Shown here: piece by piece, positions 6,766 to 14,444 of the stretch
Numbering within the stretch: position 1 is the stretch's first letter
Layout: each line of letters opens with the position of its first letter
IMG/VR virus record: IMGVR_UViG_3300047552_000493
Location: 1-26,567 of that record
Strand: one strand, 5' to 3'
Length of the DNA stretch: 26,567 bases
From: a virus
Program-made: the position numbers and the translations under genes
The notes under the pieces: model-generated
What the model was told of the DNA's origin: nothing
The model's input: the letters and a program-made list of their open reading frames with translations, nothing else
Databases searched by the model: none

Positions 6766-7142
6766 TCCAACTGTTAGGCATTCTAAAGGATAATCCTACA
6801 CAGCTTACAGCAACACTTACCGCCCTATTTGTAGCAGGTACTTTGTGGTTGAACAGCAGGAAGGCAAACTTAGACCTTATGACTTCTATAAATAAGTCAC
6901 AGAGCGACAGTCTGGCGTCTATGACTGAGCAGAACGAAAAGCTGACAGAAAAGCTGTTCGAGATGCAGCGCCAGCTAGTGCAGCAGCTCGAAATTGTTGA
7001 TAAACTCGGAGATGAGTTGCGTAAGACTCGCAACGAGCTTCACGATACGAGGAAACACATACTTCAGCTTGAAGGCCTCGTTAAAAAGTACCAAGAAGGT
7101 TGCGTAGGCTGCTCACACATGAACAAAGAGGAAATTTTATGA
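6753..7142 (+). CDS. Membrane-anchored coiled-coil protein, i-spanin-like
   Basis: A 129-aa protein with one membrane segment at about residues 17-34 and then an almost unbroken coiled coil from about 48 to 114 (repeats such as KLTEKLFEMQRQLVQQLEIV). It ends with a CVGCSH pair of cysteines. A single N-terminal anchor plus a periplasm-length helix is the plan of Rz-type i-spanins, but no nested Rz1 lipoprotein frame was recognised. Together with two preceding hydrophobic proteins it resembles a lysis cassette in an unusual place. The ATGA at 7139-7142 couples it to the protease gene. A structural or assembly role is the alternative. Confidence 0.6.
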   Translation: MAELIQLLGILKDNPTQLTATLTALFVAGTLWLNSRKANLDLMTSINKSQSDSLASMTEQNEKLTEKLFEMQRQLVQQLEIVDKLGDELRKTRNELHDTRKHILQLEGLVKKYQEGCVGCSHMNKEEIL

Positions 7143-8560
7143 GCGATATTTGGTTAGGTACTGAAGAAAGCTACATGCAGGCACTGTCGTCTCTGCAAAA
7201 GGTTGAAGCTTATCAGCTGCAGCATGGAGTCAAAGCTTCTGTTGGCAAAGAAGATGACGAAGACCTGGCAGACTACCTGCAAGTTGTCGACGGTGTAGGC
7301 GTAATCACTGTAAGCGGAGGCCTTGTTGAGGGTTCTTTAGGCTGGCTAGGTAAGCACTATAACGTTACTGGCTACGGTGACATACAAAAAGCTGCTATCG
7401 CTGCAGTAAGTGATCCTGAAGTTGAAAGCATTTTACTGAACATCAAGTCAGGAGGTGGTTCTGTTGCAGGAGTCAAAGAGACTGCAGAACTTCTGTCTAA
7501 TATTGACAAGATCAAGCCAGTAACAACTTATTCCCCAACTTACATGGGGTCTGCAGCCCTGTGGCTTGGTCTGTCTGGTAGAGAGATTGCTGCATCAGAG
7601 ACTGCCATTGTAGGTTCGATTGGTGCTTTGATAGTCATGACTAGCAAGCACCGAATGCTGAAAGATGGTGGCGTTGACGCGGTTGTCGTAAGGTCAGGCA
7701 AGTACAAAGCACTTGGTCATCCTGCAGAGCCTATTACAGACGAAGCCTTAGCTTCTGCTCAAGAAAAGGCAGATTACTTAGGTAACATTTTTTTAGATTA
7801 CGTGGCTTATCGTCGCGGTGTTTCAAAGGCTGCTGCGGATAGCAAATTCGGTCAAGGTAGAGAGTTTATAGGTCAGCAAGCCAAGGCAGTTGGCCTAGTA
7901 GATAAGATTTCTACGTACCCAGAGGCTTTCACCCGTTCAAAGGCGCTTGTGCCTAGTGACAATCGCAGTCGAATCTTCAGTGCTACAATGGCAACAGATA
8001 ACACTGATACCTACAATTCGGTTAAACCCAAAGGACAAAATACAATGCACATCCCTACACCTGAAGAGCTGGCTACGATGGCAGGTGTTGACCTGACCGC
8101 TGACGCAGCTATTGCTTCTGCCGAACCTGAAGCAAACGCTTCACAAGAGGCTCAATCTGCAGTTTCTGACGCAGGTCTGGCTGCTCTGCAGGCCGAGCTT
8201 CAGGCAGCCAACGAAGCAGTCGCCGCAGTGACTTCAAAGTTTGAAGCTGCTCAAGCGGAGTTGGCTCAGGCTAAGGCTTCGGCAGAGACTGCCTCTGCCC
8301 AAACTGAAGCTCTGGCTGAAATTGTCTTGGCGTCTGTCAAAGCTATGACGCTCTCTGTCGAAGGCTCTACTGTGTCGGCTTCAGCAGTTCCAGTTCAAAA
8401 CCTTGCAGCTAAGCACGCCGAAATCAGTGCCAAGTTCAAAGCAAAATATCGTGCAGGTGGTATCACTGCCTCAGCACAAAAAGCAAGTGCTCCTGCACCT
8501 GCAGCAGCAATGCCGCCTGTCTTCTCAGAGCTGGCAATGTCCCTCCCTGGTGCCAAGTAA
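7139..8560 (+). CDS. S49 (SppA/ClpP-fold) head maturation protease with scaffold tail
   Basis: A 473-aa protein starting at 7139 with AGAGGAA upstream; the stop of the previous gene overlaps the start as ATGA. Residues about 50-260 form an S49 peptidase: the NIKSGGGSVAG loop (102-111), the candidate nucleophile S138 in YMGSAAL, and a candidate lysine base in SGKYKALG (K188 or K190). The section from about 303 to 473 is alanine/glutamine-rich and helical and has its own ribosome-binding site. This is the plan of lambda gpC with nested Nu3. The protease cuts scaffold and itself during prohead maturation. It ends 18 bp before the decoration gene. Confidence 0.85.
   Translation: MSDIWLGTEESYMQALSSLQKVEAYQLQHGVKASVGKEDDEDLADYLQVVDGVGVITVSGGLVEGSLGWLGKHYNVTGYGDIQKAAIAAVSDPEVESILLNIKSGGGSVAGVKETAELLSNIDKIKPVTTYSPTYMGSAALWLGLSGREIAASETAIVGSIGALIVMTSKHRMLKDGGVDAVVVRSGKYKALGHPAEPITDEALASAQEKADYLGNIFLDYVAYRRGVSKAAADSKFGQGREFIGQQAKAVGLVDKISTYPEAFTRSKALVPSDNRSRIFSATMATDNTDTYNSVKPKGQNTMHIPTPEELATMAGVDLTADAAIASAEPEANASQEAQSAVSDAGLAALQAELQAANEAVAAVTSKFEAAQAELAQAKASAETASAQTEALAEIVLASVKAMTLSVEGSTVSASAVPVQNLAAKHAEISAKFKAKYRAGGITASAQKASAPAPAAAMPPVFSELAMSLPGAK
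8045..8560 (+). CDS. Nested in-frame scaffold protein (Nu3-like)
   Basis: The ATG at 8045 is in frame with the protease gene and follows AAAGGA (8030-8035) with 9-nt spacing, better than most gene starts here. The 171-aa product begins MHIPTPEELATMAG, then is an alanine/glutamate/glutamine-rich helix (about residues 45-115), and ends with an alanine/proline linker and a short tail (PPVFSELAMSLPGAK) suited to binding capsid subunits. Independent production of a scaffold from the 3' part of a head protease gene is established for lambda C/Nu3. The capsid protein here has no obvious N-terminal scaffolding domain, which fits. An ATG at 7988 is less well placed. Confidence 0.65.
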   Translation: MHIPTPEELATMAGVDLTADAAIASAEPEANASQEAQSAVSDAGLAALQAELQAANEAVAAVTSKFEAAQAELAQAKASAETASAQTEALAEIVLASVKAMTLSVEGSTVSASAVPVQNLAAKHAEISAKFKAKYRAGGITASAQKASAPAPAAAMPPVFSELAMSLPGAK

Positions 8561-8578
8561 TTCTTAAAGGAGTATCAA

Positions 8579-9061
8579 ATGGCAAAATTTCAAATTTCTG
8601 AGACTATTCACTCGTACCCTGTGAAGGCTGTTCGTGGTGGCACTACTGCCACGAAATATGGCTACGCAGACAACGGCAAGGCTGTAAAACTTGCAGCACT
8701 GGACAACTATGTTTTGTGCGCTGCTGGCGATGCAATTGAGGCTGTTCAAGTGACTTCAAACCTTGAGACCCAAGGTACTGTTGACGGTTACGCTATTGTC
8801 GGTATCGTTGATAAAGGCTACAAAGCTGTAACTTTTGACGGCCTGCAAGCTACCCCTGGTACTGGTGTCATCGCCGCCGGTGATTACGTCGTCACAGGTA
8901 CTGTCGTTACTTCTGGTACAGCCCTGACAGGCCCGCTGAAGGTCACGAAGGCCACTGACCAAGCTGCAGCCAAAACTGCACCGTTCCGCGCTCGGGTGGT
9001 CAGCTTGGGTTCTGCAGGTACTGGCGCTGTTGGCACTACTGGCATCATCGAACTTTTCTGA
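8579..9061 (+). CDS. Capsid decoration (cement) protein
   Basis: A 160-aa protein with AAAGGAG 7 nt before its ATG, a strong start fitting an abundant virion protein. It is rich in glycine, alanine, threonine and valine and reads as a small beta protein (for example DGYAIVGIVDKGYKAVTF and AAGDYVVTGTVVTSG). It sits between the scaffold/protease and the major capsid gene, the place of lambda gpD and other cement proteins that stabilise the expanded shell. The family assignment is by position and composition; no diagnostic motif is claimed. Confidence 0.7.
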   Translation: MAKFQISETIHSYPVKAVRGGTTATKYGYADNGKAVKLAALDNYVLCAAGDAIEAVQVTSNLETQGTVDGYAIVGIVDKGYKAVTFDGLQATPGTGVIAAGDYVVTGTVVTSGTALTGPLKVTKATDQAAAKTAPFRARVVSLGSAGTGAVGTTGIIELF

Positions 9062-9079
9062 AACTAGAGGTTTAACAAA

Positions 9080-10249
9080 ATGGCTCAACAAATCGGCGTT
9101 ATTGACCAACACGGTCAAGTCCATCAAGTTTCTGTCGGTATGGAAGCACTTGCAGAGGCTAGAGCTGGCGGCTTCAAGCACGTTCCGGCTATGTTTAATG
9201 CTCGTTTCCCTACCCGTAAGGATCAGCCGTCTGCATCGCAGCAGATGTATGCTCAAATGGGTGCTGGTCAAAAGAACCTGAAGCTGAACTATGTCCTGCA
9301 AGGTCAAGGTTTCTCAGCAGGCGCTGTTACTGAAGATAGCTCTATCGCTGGTCGTCTGGTGGCATTGCCGTACCTCATGGACACGCTGGAGAACAAGCTT
9401 ACCTCCAGCGACTACGGTATCCAGGCCTTGTTCAACCGTAAGGCTGCGGCTATTGATACCATCAACGGCACCAAGTTTGATCGTCCGTTCCTGAACTTCT
9501 CTCGTCCTGAGAGTGCTCGTAGTCGAGCTGTTACCCAACTGGGTGAGCCGGCTTCGATGCTGACCCTGACTACCAGTGACAAGTCGTGGAAGATCGCTGG
9601 AAGCTCTATCGGTATGGAGATTTCAGACGAGGCGGCTGCTGCTACCTCCCTGGATATCGTCTCCCTGTCGATGACACGGCAAGCGGAAGTCGAAGCCTTG
9701 GAGCGCATTGAAGGGCAGCTCCTGGCCTTCCTGAGCGGCGATTCCGACCTGGACATGGCAGCCCTGTCAACGGTCTCAGGTGCCGTCAAAAACGCCAAGA
9801 CGGCCTTCGATTCCAGCCTGACGGTTGCCGGCACTCTGAGCCAAAAGGCCTGGGTCAACTGGCTGTTCTACGGCTCCCGCGTCCGTCGCATCGACACGGT
9901 AATCACAGACCTGGCGGGCGCTCTGGCTATCGAGAATCGCTCTGGCCGCCCTGTCGTCGTCGGTGACAACGCAACCTCGAAGCGCATTGACACGCTGGAC
10001 ACAGTGGTTAACCCTTCTTGGCCTGACCAAGTTGATGTCATCATCAGTCAAGACCCGAACTGGCCTGCTAACACTATCGTCGGCTTTGACAGCCGTTACG
10101 CATACCACATCGTCAACTCTACTACTTTGTCGTACACTGCGATGGAGCAATTTGCTATTCGTAGATCGACAAAGCTTAGAGTGGATACTGGCTCTATTGC
10201 CTACCGCCTTTTTGATGATGCCTGGCAGGTTCTAACTCTTACTGTCTGA
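9080..10249 (+). CDS. Major capsid protein, HK97-fold
   Basis: A 389-aa protein following the decoration gene, with AGAGG about 9 nt upstream. Length, position and the C-terminal segment (RRSTKLRVDTGSIAYRLFDD, about 360-379) fit HK97-fold capsid subunits. It lacks an extra N-terminal delta domain, in line with a separate scaffold. Codon use is richer in G+C from about 9500 to 10030 than in neighbouring genes, as expected for a very highly translated gene or an exchanged segment; the last 150 bp return to the phage-like style. A strong terminator follows within 20 bp. Confidence 0.82.
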   Translation: MAQQIGVIDQHGQVHQVSVGMEALAEARAGGFKHVPAMFNARFPTRKDQPSASQQMYAQMGAGQKNLKLNYVLQGQGFSAGAVTEDSSIAGRLVALPYLMDTLENKLTSSDYGIQALFNRKAAAIDTINGTKFDRPFLNFSRPESARSRAVTQLGEPASMLTLTTSDKSWKIAGSSIGMEISDEAAAATSLDIVSLSMTRQAEVEALERIEGQLLAFLSGDSDLDMAALSTVSGAVKNAKTAFDSSLTVAGTLSQKAWVNWLFYGSRVRRIDTVITDLAGALAIENRSGRPVVVGDNATSKRIDTLDTVVNPSWPDQVDVIISQDPNWPANTIVGFDSRYAYHIVNSTTLSYTAMEQFAIRRSTKLRVDTGSIAYRLFDDAWQVLTLTV

Positions 10250-10266
10250 TACACAGTCTCATCAGT

Positions 10267-10296
10267 AAATAAACCCGCTGCAGCGGGTTTATTTTT
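10267..10296 (+). terminator. Intrinsic terminator after the capsid gene
   Basis: A perfect 28-nt palindrome (arms 10267-10280 and 10281-10294) with core AACCCGC/GCGGGTT and TGCA loop runs into a T-tract (10292-10296). It is 18 bp after the capsid stop. Only 25 bp separate it from the next gene and no promoter is visible there, so partial read-through is expected. Confidence 0.85.
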
Positions 10297-10321
10297 GAAA
10301 ACTTACGAGCTTAAGTGACTT

Positions 10322-10807
10322 ATGCTTACAGATTACACAACATACGACAATATTAGGGCAACTCTCGGAGTCTCTGAGACTGAAATCGAGGATTCAGACC
10401 TAGGGCTAGAAGTCTGGTCAAGCGTACTCGCTACCGCACTCGACGAGTTTAGCGCAGTGCTTGTAACTACGTATGAGTCTATTGCTGAAAAAGCAGAAAT
10501 AGACAGATCAGCTAACGAACAAAAAGTATACATTTCTACTAGACTTTTTGCTACTTATGCTGTAGCTAATGAGCTGCTAGCTTCTTTGCCTATGTTCAGC
10601 TTTAAGAGACTTACTGACGGAAAAGCTGAGACAGAGAGATTTGACGCATGGAAAGACACTAAAGCTGGTGTTCAGTCAAGCTTGGCAGCAGTTAGGCTTA
10701 GACTTCAGTTAGCATTGTCTAATGTTTCAGACTACACTGCCCCAACACGTAGCTCATTTAAATTTGTAACATCAACAGGTTTAGCTGTAAATCCGGTGAC
10801 AGAATGA
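10322..10807 (+). CDS. Head-tail connector / adaptor protein
   Basis: A 161-aa, mainly helical acidic protein (for example LGLEVWSSVLATALDEFSAV) directly after the capsid terminator. In siphophages this slot encodes the adaptor that docks under the portal (HK97 gp6 or SPP1 gp15 type). I see no unique motif, so the call is by order and helical character. No good Shine-Dalgarno sequence precedes the ATG. Its stop overlaps the next start as ATGA, coupling the two. Codon use here is rich in AGA, AGG, CTT and TTA, unlike the capsid gene. Confidence 0.6.
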   Translation: MLTDYTTYDNIRATLGVSETEIEDSDLGLEVWSSVLATALDEFSAVLVTTYESIAEKAEIDRSANEQKVYISTRLFATYAVANELLASLPMFSFKRLTDGKAETERFDAWKDTKAGVQSSLAAVRLRLQLALSNVSDYTAPTRSSFKFVTSTGLAVNPVTE

Positions 10808-11643
10808 GGCTAAAAAATGTAGCTAGGTATTTCGATACCTGCCCAATTTACGACGGATACTCAGGTGCTTTTTTATTTAAAGCACAGACCTCTACTTTTA
10901 TGGAGTCTTCTGCTGAAGGTTCCGTGTCAGTTAGAAGGACTATTTCTATAGACCCTTTAACAAGCATACCTAACCATAGAGTTATAGACGTACTTTCAGA
11001 AAAGTACGTCGTAGGTGAGGTGAACTACGACGAGTGGGCTGGAGGGGTTATTAGGGCAACTTGTTGGGTAAAGAAGGCTGCAGGATTGTTTAGTTCAAAA
11101 ACTCCGCATGAGTTCTTATCTGGCACTGTTGTTCCAGGTCAGTACGGTCAGCTAAGGTTTAGAAATCTAGTTAAGGACTCAAGCTCTAGTAACATTGAAC
11201 CCTATTGGGAGGCGTACTTTTCAGCTACAAGCAGTGTTGCCAAAGGTTCTATTGTTACGTATGCATCTAAAAGGTATAGAGTATCTTCGACCTATACCGA
11301 CGTTGATGGTTTCCTTACAGCTGAGATGCAAGAACTTAGGTACGGCATTGAGTTTGCCAGCTTTGACGGAAGCAAGACTTATGACCCTATCTCAGATACC
11401 TATACAGGCTCTAGCACTGTGGTTTCCGCATTACCTGTAGATTGCAAGCAACTCTACGATATAAAAACTCAAGCAGACCATAACGTAGAGGTAGGTGATA
11501 TCCAGCTACTGGCTACATCTGGCACTGTTGCAAGTGTAGGAACCAGTGTAGAGTTCTCTAGCGGAGAACTTAAGGGTTCGTGGAGAACCTTGAGTGTTGG
11601 CTCAGAAATAGATGCAGTTAGCTTACATATTAGGCGTATATGA
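10804..11643 (+). CDS. Head closure / neck protein, possibly two-domain
   Basis: A 279-aa protein starting in an ATGA overlap and ending in another. Two stretches look alike in plan: about 56-92 (DPLTSIPNHRVIDVLSEKYVV and onward) and about 146-182 (GSIVTYASKRYRVSSTYTDVDG). Both read as a small beta-barrel with an IVxxxSxRYxV-type core typical of head-closure (stopper) proteins. A tandem of two such domains would explain the length, more than twice the usual 100-120 residues. Its place between the adaptor and the tail completion protein supports a neck role. The domain duplication is inference. Confidence 0.5.
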   Translation: MRLKNVARYFDTCPIYDGYSGAFLFKAQTSTFMESSAEGSVSVRRTISIDPLTSIPNHRVIDVLSEKYVVGEVNYDEWAGGVIRATCWVKKAAGLFSSKTPHEFLSGTVVPGQYGQLRFRNLVKDSSSSNIEPYWEAYFSATSSVAKGSIVTYASKRYRVSSTYTDVDGFLTAEMQELRYGIEFASFDGSKTYDPISDTYTGSSTVVSALPVDCKQLYDIKTQADHNVEVGDIQLLATSGTVASVGTSVEFSSGELKGSWRTLSVGSEIDAVSLHIRRI

Positions 11644-12152
11644 GTGTAAAAATCAGCGGAATCGAGGCTTTAAGGAAAAGGATCTTAAACGTCTCTACCA
11701 AAGCAGAGGTATCTGCAACAAAAGTTTTGCAGATACGGACTGAGAAGGTACTAAAAGAGCTTGTACTTAACACTCCACAATGGAGTGGCTCAACTGCGGC
11801 AAGTTGGAATGTAGAGATTGCCGCGTATCCGGCCAGCAAAGCTCTTTACAAAGTGGTCTCAAGAGAACTTACGTCAGAAAAAGCTATTACAGGAGCTTGG
11901 AGGGAACAGAGTCCTGTTAGGTTTAAAGGAGATGCAGATGCTTATGCAGTATCGGCTTACTGGAATGCTTCTAGAATAAAGAGCATAAGGTACAACAGTA
12001 AAGTATCTATAGTTAACGTATCTCCAATTTCTGACGAACTTGCAACGAATCCTGACTTTAAGTTGAGACCAGGAAACTTTATTCCAGGAGACTACCTTGC
12101 GATACAGCACACCATCAATAAGTTTAAGCACCTGAGGACAGACATAGTATGA
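11640..12152 (+). CDS. Tail completion protein, HK97 gp10-like
   Basis: A 170-aa basic protein, coupled on both sides by ATGA overlaps. It has an N-terminal helix (GIEALRKRILNVSTKAEVSA), then a motif NTPQWSGSTAASW at about 44-56. This matches the TPVDTGxxxxSW signature common in HK97-gp10-type neck/tail completion proteins. The family joins the finished tail to the head or closes the tail top. Function is assigned from motif plus position between closure protein and tail terminator. Confidence 0.7.
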   Translation: MSVKISGIEALRKRILNVSTKAEVSATKVLQIRTEKVLKELVLNTPQWSGSTAASWNVEIAAYPASKALYKVVSRELTSEKAITGAWREQSPVRFKGDADAYAVSAYWNASRIKSIRYNSKVSIVNVSPISDELATNPDFKLRPGNFIPGDYLAIQHTINKFKHLRTDIV

Positions 12153-12562
12153 CTATAGAAGCGTTAAGGCAAAACTTTACAGAAGCAGTTCTGGTTGCAA
12201 AATCAGGTTTTTCTGAGTTTTCAGTCAATGTTTTAGCTGAAAACAGAGGTACTATAGACCTAGCAAAACAGTCAAACCCTTTTCTGGAAATAGAGGTTGA
12301 GTTAGGCTCTGGCTGGCAAGCCGACATTAGCTCGAACCCTAGGCACAGGATCGCAGGCTTATTGGTACTCACGGTTAAAGCTCGTGAAGGTACAGGGTCA
12401 GCTCAAGTAAACAGACTGTTAGACTTTATCTACCCAAAACTGCAAAGAAGAAGGATAGGTACAGCCTTGACAGAAGTTGCTAGCTTCCCTAAGCCGTTTT
12501 CTGCTTCAGGTTTGTATGCCAAGAGTGTTGTTATACCCTTTCATGCCGATGCGTTTTACTGA
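12149..12562 (+). CDS. Tail terminator protein
   Basis: A 137-aa protein beginning in an ATGA overlap. It sits just before the tail tube gene, where the gpU-like terminator that caps the growing tube is found. The middle (RHRIAGLLVLTVKAREGTGS, about 65-84) fits the conserved strand plus GTG loop of this family, and the end (LYAKSVVIPFHADAFY) fits the last strand. Assignment is from position, size and this pattern. Confidence 0.65.
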   Translation: MTIEALRQNFTEAVLVAKSGFSEFSVNVLAENRGTIDLAKQSNPFLEIEVELGSGWQADISSNPRHRIAGLLVLTVKAREGTGSAQVNRLLDFIYPKLQRRRIGTALTEVASFPKPFSASGLYAKSVVIPFHADAFY

Positions 12563-12590
12563 CTGCCACGAACAAGGTTTTCAGCTGTCT

Positions 12591-12630
12591 ACGCTGACAC
12601 CCGTGCAGTATTCAACACATGTGTCAGCGT
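12591..12630. other. 10-bp inverted repeat before the tail tube gene
   Basis: ACGCTGACAC (12591-12600) and GTGTCAGCGT (12621-12630) are perfectly complementary around a 20-nt loop in the 120-bp gap between tail terminator and tail tube genes. No T-run follows. It may be an RNA structure upstream of a highly expressed gene or a protein site; no promoter could be identified in this gap. Confidence 0.4.
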
Positions 12631-12682
12631 TGGTACAACATATGCTAATAAACTAAAGCAAGTCATTTTCTAAGGAGTAACT

Positions 12683-13900
12683 ATGGCTCTCGCTAACACA
12701 AGCCTTGTCAACATTGCCTACGTCAAGGAGGCTGCCTTTGGTGTTGTGCCTACAACTGGTAATCACAAAAAACTCAGGGTTACTGGTGAATCTCTGGACT
12801 ACACAATTAACAAAGAAGCTTCTGAGGAAATCAATTCTTCAAGAACCTCTTCAAGCATGATTCCACTGTCAGGGTCTGCTTCTGGAGGTATTGAGACGGA
12901 AGTTTCGTACCTTGAGTACGATGATTTCCTTGAGTCTACCCTCCAAAGTGAGTTCTTAGAGTACGGTACTGGTGGCGTTGGTGCAACATTTTCTGCCACG
13001 TTTGCTGCCAATACTATTACCGCAGCTGTAGCACCTACAGGCACTTCAGCTTTTACAAACCTGAAGAAGGGTCAGTTCTTTACAGTATTGGGTTCAGGTA
13101 CGATAAACGATGGCAAGATTTTCCGCGCAAGTCTTGTTACTGCTCCGACGAGCACTGTAATTACCCTTGACAGCAGCACTCCGGCTTCTGTTGGTACTGG
13201 CGCTGCGACAACGGTTAGCTCTAGTCGGTTAGTCAACGGAACTGCTCAAACATCGTTCAGCATCGAACGTCAGAGTTCTGATATCGGAGAGTATTGGGTC
13301 TATCGCGGCATGACCCCATCATCTCTCGATATCAGCATTAGTGCAGGTGCAAGGTCTACGTTTAGTTTTAACTTTATGGGTAAGGGTCTTACTCGTAAAG
13401 AAAGCTCTACGAACCTTTCAGGCACTGCTGCTGAATCTAATTCTTACGAGATTCACAGCGGTGTTACTGGACCTTCTTGTGTTTTGTGGGTTGACGGAGC
13501 GCCGCTTGACGGAACTTACGTCCAGTCTGTCGGCTTCAACTATGACAATGCTTTGCGAGAGCAAACGGCCATCTGCAGCCTTGATGCTGTAGGTATCGGG
13601 TCTGGCACCATCTCTGCAACAGGAACACTTGAAGTGTACTTCAACAGCGGTGAACTGTATGAAAAGTTCAAACTTAACGAAAACGTGTCAGTTATTTTCT
13701 CTACCACTGACACGTCAGGAAATGGGTATGTCTTTACTTTGCCTAAGTGTAACTTCTCAAAAGTTGGTACTGGTGCAGGAGGCAAAGACTCTGACATGAT
13801 GTTGAGTTTGGAGTTTACTGCGTTGCGCGACAACACCAACGCAGATACTGCACTGCGAAACCTTATTCAGATCGACAGAATAGGCGCTGCTTCAGCTTAA
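12683..13900 (+). CDS. Major tail tube protein
   Basis: A 405-aa protein with a strong TAAGGAG site upstream. It starts MALANTSLVNIAYVKEAAFG, a pattern common to tail tube proteins (NTTLVRIAYVEEXXFG). It is beta-rich and Gly/Ser/Thr-rich, with a NAxxxLRVTGESLDYxI-type early segment and an SRLVNGTAQTSFSIERQSSD section that starts the second half. The length is larger than a minimal tube protein (about 200) and suggests an extra domain in the middle (residues about 95-180). It is isolated from its neighbours by a 120-bp leader and a terminator, in line with very high expression. Confidence 0.8.
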   Translation: MALANTSLVNIAYVKEAAFGVVPTTGNHKKLRVTGESLDYTINKEASEEINSSRTSSSMIPLSGSASGGIETEVSYLEYDDFLESTLQSEFLEYGTGGVGATFSATFAANTITAAVAPTGTSAFTNLKKGQFFTVLGSGTINDGKIFRASLVTAPTSTVITLDSSTPASVGTGAATTVSSSRLVNGTAQTSFSIERQSSDIGEYWVYRGMTPSSLDISISAGARSTFSFNFMGKGLTRKESSTNLSGTAAESNSYEIHSGVTGPSCVLWVDGAPLDGTYVQSVGFNYDNALREQTAICSLDAVGIGSGTISATGTLEVYFNSGELYEKFKLNENVSVIFSTTDTSGNGYVFTLPKCNFSKVGTGAGGKDSDMMLSLEFTALRDNTNADTALRNLIQIDRIGAASA

Positions 13901-13933
13901 GGCACTCCTGGCTAGGTGGGTTGCTTAGCTTTG

Positions 13934-13965
13934 CCAGGTCGGACTGAAATCCGACCTGGTTTTTT
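13934..13965 (+). terminator. Intrinsic terminator after the tail tube gene
   Basis: A perfect 10-bp stem, CCAGGTCGGA (13934-13943) with TCCGACCTGG (13950-13959), loop CTGAAA, followed by six T (13960-13965). This is a textbook Rho-independent terminator 34 bp after the tail tube stop. A TACAAT at 13999-14004 could restart transcription, but no -35 is seen. Confidence 0.92.
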
Positions 13966-14045
13966 ACGCTCGCCGATGCTTAGAAGGTGTACTGCAGTTA
14001 CAATAACAGGCAGGCAACCCGCCGTAACACCTCATAGGAGAAAAC

Positions 14046-14444
14046 ATGACAGACTTTTTCAAGCAATTCGCCAGCGACGAAAAGATGGAAATCGAAGGCC
14101 GCTGGGTCGATCACGACACCGAAACTTCGTTCCTCGTTGCACGTTCTGGCAACAAGCACTTCAACCGCCTGTTTACGAAGCTGTACCAGAAGAACAAGGT
14201 TGTTCTGGAGTCGAAGGGTGACGCTGCTGAAGCGAAGTCTGACGAGATCATGATCGAAACCTTTGCCAAGACAATCTTGCTGGGTTGGAAAGGTAAGGTC
14301 GAGTTTGACGGCAAGGATTTGTCGTACTCGGTCGAGAATGCCAAGAAGCTGCTGGCACTGAAGGACTTCCGCCGTGTCATCGCTTCGTATGCTGACGACT
14401 TTGACTCGTTCAAGGTTGTTCAGGAAGTCGAACAGGGAAACTGA
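14046..14444 (+). CDS. Tail assembly chaperone, gpG-like
   Basis: A 132-aa protein with AGGAG 5 nt upstream. It lies between tail tube and tape measure, the place of lambda G/T. It ends EQGN followed by TGA, with the slippery heptamer GGGAAAC immediately before the stop. The product binds the tape measure during tail assembly and is not kept in the virion in known systems. Codon use is GC-rich (CTG, CGC, AAG) compared with flanking genes, suggesting strong expression. Assignment is strong because of the frameshift arrangement. Confidence 0.85.
   Translation: MTDFFKQFASDEKMEIEGRWVDHDTETSFLVARSGNKHFNRLFTKLYQKNKVVLESKGDAAEAKSDEIMIETFAKTILLGWKGKVEFDGKDLSYSVENAKKLLALKDFRRVIASYADDFDSFKVVQEVEQGN
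14435..14441 (+). other. -1 programmed frameshift site GGGAAAC
   Basis: In the zero frame the heptamer reads G-GGA-AAC, exactly the X-XXY-YYZ pattern, and TGA follows at once. Slipping back one base continues in an open frame from CTG at 14441 to 14806. GGGAAAG-type sites are established in lambda G/GT; GGGAAAC is a close variant. Confidence 0.85.
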
